The notes beneath the pieces were generated by a model that saw only the letters and a program-made list of their open reading frames with translations, had not been told where the DNA came from and searched no databases. From Dictyophora rubrovolvata (Eukaryota; Basidiomycota; Agaricomycetes; Phallales; Phallaceae): a stretch of DNA of 64,000 nt. The DNA is taken from NCBI GenBank assembly GCA_029959195.1, contig CP114119.1, positions 2,108,001 to 2,172,000 of the forward strand, read 5' to 3'. This document shows positions 63,734 through 64,000 of the stretch, one piece after another (position 1 is the first letter of the stretch; each line of letters begins with the position of its first letter). The position numbers and the translations under genes are program-made.

Positions 63734-64000
63734 ATGGATACATCTACTTGGAAACGAGGTCTGATTGATGAAGACGAGGAGCTGGATATAAAGTGGCCAC
63801 TGTCGTCTTTGCCGCAGTTGGGTGGAGATAGTAGTAGTCTCGTCAGTCCTTTGACGGTAGAGAATGCTTTTTCAAAGTTTTTTCAATCTTCGCCAACTGT
63901 CGAAGTGAACGAAGGAGCGGGTGCAAACTTTTTCGACGGGGCACTCGACAGACTGAAGAGGTTCGAAGCCATATTGCCCGCGGATGTTAATCCAGTCCCG
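63734..64000 (+). CDS. 5' part of an unknown protein, truncated by the window edge
   Basis: From the ATG at 63734 the frame is open to the last base, 89 codons. It reads MDTSTWKRGLIDEDEELDIK, then a Ser-rich stretch with SKFFQSSPTVEVNEG and FFDGALDRLKRFEAI. The N-terminus is acidic. CT-rich sequence (about 63505-63525) and a long leader precede it, as at well-expressed fungal genes. The product is not recognised. Confidence 0.6.
   Translation, partial: MDTSTWKRGLIDEDEELDIKWPLSSLPQLGGDSSSLVSPLTVENAFSKFFQSSPTVEVNEGAGANFFDGALDRLKRFEAILPADVNPVP

Overview
This window is nuclear DNA from a basidiomycete fungus, most likely a mushroom-forming agaricomycete. The genes are split by many introns of about 47-75 bases, the products are typical of fungi, and the left end carries homeodomain mating-type genes. 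A gene matching the beta-flanking gene (beta-fg) of mushroom A (HD) mating-type loci lies at about 23.5 kb, so the left third is read as an A/HD locus and its expanded flank.

Left region (0-8.2 kb): one HD2 gene on the minus strand (487-2077) and two HD1 genes arranged head to head (HD1a minus, 3207-5611; HD1b plus, 5769-8185). Only 157 bp separate the two HD1 start codons. The HD1 proteins have unrelated N-termini, which is the partner-choice region in this family, but an almost identical homeodomain and middle section. This looks like an inverted duplication kept uniform by gene conversion.

Region 8.2-24.5 kb: an intact-looking Tc1 transposon (8491-10079), a short relic of the 3' end of the gene at 20350-21303, two tandem F-box genes (the first split by a 727-bp inverted-repeat element), then the divergent pair SED5 (syntaxin-5) and NAD-dependent glycerol-3-phosphate dehydrogenase. 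After these come a decayed HD1 C-terminal fragment (about 19480-20069), a short Ty1/copia-like fossil, a putative pore-membrane protein and beta-fg. The HD1/membrane-gene 3' junction therefore occurs twice, once on each side of the F-box, SED5 and GPD block.

Region 25.5-59 kb is compact and housekeeping-like: a secreted GMC oxidoreductase, SLA2/END4, an ARMT1/DUF89 phosphatase gene bracketed by inverted repeats, a long Ser/Pro-rich protein, an unknown protein, a TMEM115-family Golgi protein, the divergent pair of cytosolic aspartyl-tRNA synthetase and mitochondrial aspartate aminotransferase, an IPI1/TEX10 ribosome-biogenesis protein and an amino-acid permease. From 58.9 to 63.7 kb no gene is recognised. 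A new coding sequence starts at 63734 and runs off the right edge.

Coordinates with explicit exons were worked out by hand from splice consensus and reading frame. Gene names rest on remembered family features, not on a database search.
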